From Magnetovibrio sp. (lineage in GTDB: Bacteria; Pseudomonadota; Alphaproteobacteria; Rhodospirillales; Casp-alpha2): DNA of 32,669 nt. The stretch spans positions 1 to 32,669 of the forward strand of contig JAPPPF010000063.1 in assembly GCA_028817665.1 (NCBI GenBank), written 5' to 3'. Both the position numbers and the translations under genes were made by a program. Shown piece by piece: positions 30,376 to 32,669 of the stretch. Every line of letters starts with the position of its first letter. Position 1 is the stretch's first letter. The notes beneath the pieces are model-generated. The model did no database searches. It saw nothing but the letters and a program-made list of their open reading frames with translations, and was not told where the DNA came from.

Positions 30376-32669
30376 CTATTCCGCGGCCGCCGCGTCGGCG
30401 TCCCGGGCTTCGGCGACGACATCGAGCAGGTGCGCCTTGACGGCGTCCAGCTTGGCCGGATTGTCGATCTTCATGCCGAAGACGTCCTTGACGTAGAACA
30501 CGTCGACCACGCGCTCGCCGTAGGTGGAGATGTGGGCGCTGGAGATCTGCAGACCCTCCTCGGTGATCGCGGCGGTGACGTCATGCAGCAGGCCGGGCCG
30601 GTCGCGGCCGTTGATCTCGATCACCGTGTGGGTGTTCGAGGCCTTGTTGTCGATGAGCACCCGCGGCGGAACCTTGAAGACCTGGGTCCGGCTCGGCAGC
30701 TCCTTTTCCTGGCGTTGTTGGAATTCCTTCGATGGCCGGATCTTGCCCTGAATGGCGTCGGCGATTCGCTTGCGCAGGCGGCTCTGGTCGGAGGCGCGGG
30801 CCTTTTCATCGCCCTTGGCGCCGAGGATGGCGAAGGTATCGAGCGCCATGCCGTTGTTCAGGGTGTGGATCTTGGCGTCGACGATGGAGGCGCCAGCGAG
30901 CGAGATGGCGCCGGCGATGGCCGCGAACAGGCCGGGATGGTCCGGCGCGTAGACGCTGACATCGCAGACGCCGCGTTCCGGGGCGTCGCGGGTCTCGATG
31001 CGGAACGGCTCATCACTGGCTTTGGCGGCGCGCATCAAGGCCGCGTGCGCGGCCAGGGTTTCCGTATCGACCCCCAGCCAGTACCCGGCCTGGCCGATCT
31101 CCATGTGCCGGCTGATCTCGTCGTCGTCCCAATCCGTCAACAGCGCGGCGAGGCGGGTCTTCGCCCGCTCGACCCGTTCAGCGCGGCGCTCCTCGGGGGC
31201 GCCGCCGCTGAGCAGTTCCTGGGTCCGCCAATAGAGCTCGCGCAGCAGGCCGGCCTTCCAGTTGTTCCAGACGTTGGGCCCGACGGCGCGGATGTCGGCG
31301 ACGGTCAGCACCAGCAACATGCGCAATCGTTCCGGCGACTGCGCGATGGCAGCGAAATCCTCGATCGTCTTCGGATCGTCGAGGTCGCGCTTGAAGGCCG
31401 TGTGACTCATCAACAAATGCTGGCGCACCAGCCACGAAACGGTCTCCGTCTCCCACTCGTTCAGGCCGAACCGCGGCCCCAGCTTGAGCGCGATCTCGGC
31501 GCCGAGCACCGAATGGTCGCCACCCCGCCCCTTGGCGATATCGTGCAGCAGGACGGCGACGTAGAGCGCTCGGCGCGACTGCAACTCGCCGACCACCGAG
31601 CACGACACCGGGTGGTCCTCCTTGAGCCGTCCCGTGCTGATGCCGTTCAGGACGTCGATGGCCCGGATGGTGTGCTCGTCGACCGTGTAGACGTGGTACA
31701 TGTCGTACTGCATCTGTGCGACGACGCGCCCGAAATCTGGCACGAAGCGGCCGAACAAACCGGCCTCGTTGAGCCACATGAGGGCCGTCCGCGGGTCCGG
31801 CCCGGTCAGGATTTCGACGAACAAGCGGTTGTTCTCGGGGTCTTCGCGATACGCCGCGTCGACCAGCTTGAGGTTTTGATTGACCAGCCGGAGCGCCTTC
31901 GGATGGATGTCCAGGCTGTGGTGCTGGGCGACGTGGAAGAGCTGCAGCATCTTCACCGGCGCCGCCTTCAGCTCCTTGGCGCCGCCGACGGTCAGCCGGC
32001 CGCCTTCGACCCGGAACCCCTCGACCTCGCGCTTGCCGAAGCGGATCGCCGAGAACCACGACGGCGCGCGGCGCTTCTTGTGTTGTTCCTCGAGCACCGC
32101 GCAGAGCACCCGGGTGAGATCGCCGACGTCCTTGGCGGTCAGGAAGTAGTGTTTCATGAACCGCTCGACGCCGCGGCTGCCGGCATGGGACCGGTAGTTC
32201 ATGCGTTGGCCGAGTTCCTCCTGGACGTTGAAGGTCAGCCGCTCCTCGGGCCGTCCGGCCATGTAGTGAAGATGGCACCGCACCGTCCACAGGAAGCTCT
32301 CCGCCTTGCTGAAGGTCCTGACGTCGGCGGCGGTCAGGACCCCGGCGTCCTTCAGGCCCTGGGCGTCGTCCGCCTGATAAAGGTACTTGGCGATCCAGAA
32401 CAGGGTCTGCAGGTCGCGCAGCCCGCCCTTGCCTTCCTTCAGATTGGGCTCCAGGACGTAGCGCGTATCGCCCATGCGCTCGTGCCGCTCGTCGCGCTCG
32501 GCGAGCTTGGCCTCGACGAAGGCCGGACCGCTGCCGTCCACGAGTTCGGCGTGGAAGCGTTTCCGAAACTCTCGAAAGAGGGCCTGGTTGCCCGACAGCC
32601 AACGCGCGTCGAGCAGGCTGGTGCGGATCGTCAGGTCGTCGGCGGCGCGGCGCAGCGTTGCATAGATGG
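30376..32669 (-). CDS. glnD: [Protein-PII] uridylyltransferase/uridylyl-removing enzyme, 5' end outside window
   Basis: GlnD senses glutamine and uridylylates or deuridylylates PII proteins to control nitrogen assimilation. The frame is open to the right edge; the track's GTG at 32541 is internal, since the 42 codons before it read as GlnD sequence (TIRTSLLDARWLSGN). The nucleotidyltransferase N-terminus is outside the window. Visible are the linker region (EPNLKEGKGGLRDLQTLFWI), the HD hydrolase domain (VLLHDIAKGRGGDHSVLGA), and two C-terminal ACT domains (DVSVYAPDHPGLFAAIAGA; TVIEINGRDRPGLLHDVTAA). The stop is 14 bases before the M20 peptidase. Confidence 0.97.
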   Translation of the reverse strand, partial: IYATLRRAADDLTIRTSLLDARWLSGNQALFREFRKRFHAELVDGSGPAFVEAKLAERDERHERMGDTRYVLEPNLKEGKGGLRDLQTLFWIAKYLYQADDAQGLKDAGVLTAADVRTFSKAESFLWTVRCHLHYMAGRPEERLTFNVQEELGQRMNYRSHAGSRGVERFMKHYFLTAKDVGDLTRVLCAVLEEQHKKRRAPSWFSAIRFGKREVEGFRVEGGRLTVGGAKELKAAPVKMLQLFHVAQHHSLDIHPKALRLVNQNLKLVDAAYREDPENNRLFVEILTGPDPRTALMWLNEAGLFGRFVPDFGRVVAQMQYDMYHVYTVDEHTIRAIDVLNGISTGRLKEDHPVSCSVVGELQSRRALYVAVLLHDIAKGRGGDHSVLGAEIALKLGPRFGLNEWETETVSWLVRQHLLMSHTAFKRDLDDPKTIEDFAAIAQSPERLRMLLVLTVADIRAVGPNVWNNWKAGLLRELYWRTQELLSGGAPEERRAERVERAKTRLAALLTDWDDDEISRHMEIGQAGYWLGVDTETLAAHAALMRAAKASDEPFRIETRDAPERGVCDVSVYAPDHPGLFAAIAGAISLAGASIVDAKIHTLNNGMALDTFAILGAKGDEKARASDQSRLRKRIADAIQGKIRPSKEFQQRQEKELPSRTQVFKVPPRVLIDNKASNTHTVIEINGRDRPGLLHDVTAAITEEGLQISSAHISTYGERVVDVFYVKDVFGMKIDNPAKLDAVKAHLLDVVAEARDADAAAAE

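Overview
The window is a high-GC bacterial chromosome segment that reads as an alphaproteobacterium, most likely of the Rhodospirillales type. This is an inference. It rests on a MucR/Ros-family regulator, a Fur protein lacking CxxC zinc sites, a YlxR protein fused to an L7Ae-like domain, an extended acidic NusA tail, and the gene order glnD-murJ-trpS ... nfuA ... tsaB ... mucR-fur-miaB-phoH-ybeY-corC-lnt-xre-metK-trmB-rimP-nusA-ylxR-infB-rbfA-truB-rpsO-pnp, which is a familiar alphaproteobacterial backbone. Nearly everything is on the minus strand. Only three genes are on the plus strand: a TusA-like gene, a secreted protein of unknown function and a polysaccharide deacetylase. The long plus-strand ORFs elsewhere are GC-driven shadows.

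Layout in minus-strand transcription order, from the right edge leftwards. (1) glnD (5' end outside the window), an M20 metallopeptidase, murJ and trpS. (2) nfuA. (3) An accessory stretch at about 19.9-25.8 kb with a Bax-type glucosaminidase gene behind a promoter overlapped by a Fur-like palindrome, a CE4 deacetylase, a secreted protein ending in one ricin-B-like repeat, a RutE-like nitroreductase, and a membrane-protein gene broken by an in-frame TGA. (4) tsaB, convergent with a TusA-like gene, which is divergent from mucR across an AT-rich island. (5) fur, then miaB-phoH-ybeY-corC-lnt, tightly packed and partly overlapping. (6) An XRE-type regulator, metK and trmB. (7) The translation/transcription operon rimP-nusA-ylxR-infB-rbfA-truB-rpsO-pnp, with pnp running off the left edge.

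How the genes work together: most of the window is information processing. It covers transcription elongation (nusA), initiation (infB), ribosome maturation (rimP, rbfA, ybeY), tRNA modification (truB, trmB, miaB, tsaB), tRNA charging (trpS), RNA decay (pnp, ybeY) and SAM supply for methylation and MiaB chemistry (metK). The envelope is represented by lnt, murJ, the Bax-like hydrolase and the CE4 deacetylase. Regulation of nitrogen, iron and cell surface is represented by glnD, fur and mucR.

I found no CRISPR array, tRNA, rRNA, IS element or phage. I also found no convincing undescribed multigene system. The points most worth a second look are: the Fur-like palindrome on a near-consensus promoter in front of a roughly 230-nt structured leader (25.55-25.82 kb); the secreted protein with a solitary lectin repeat; the in-frame TGA in the membrane protein; the promoter-hairpin-terminator arrangement ahead of rimP; and the repeated use of TTG start codons (metK and miaB, where no ATG or GTG is possible, and probably trmB and phoH as 4-base TTGA overlaps). 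No stretch longer than 300 bases lacks a gene.
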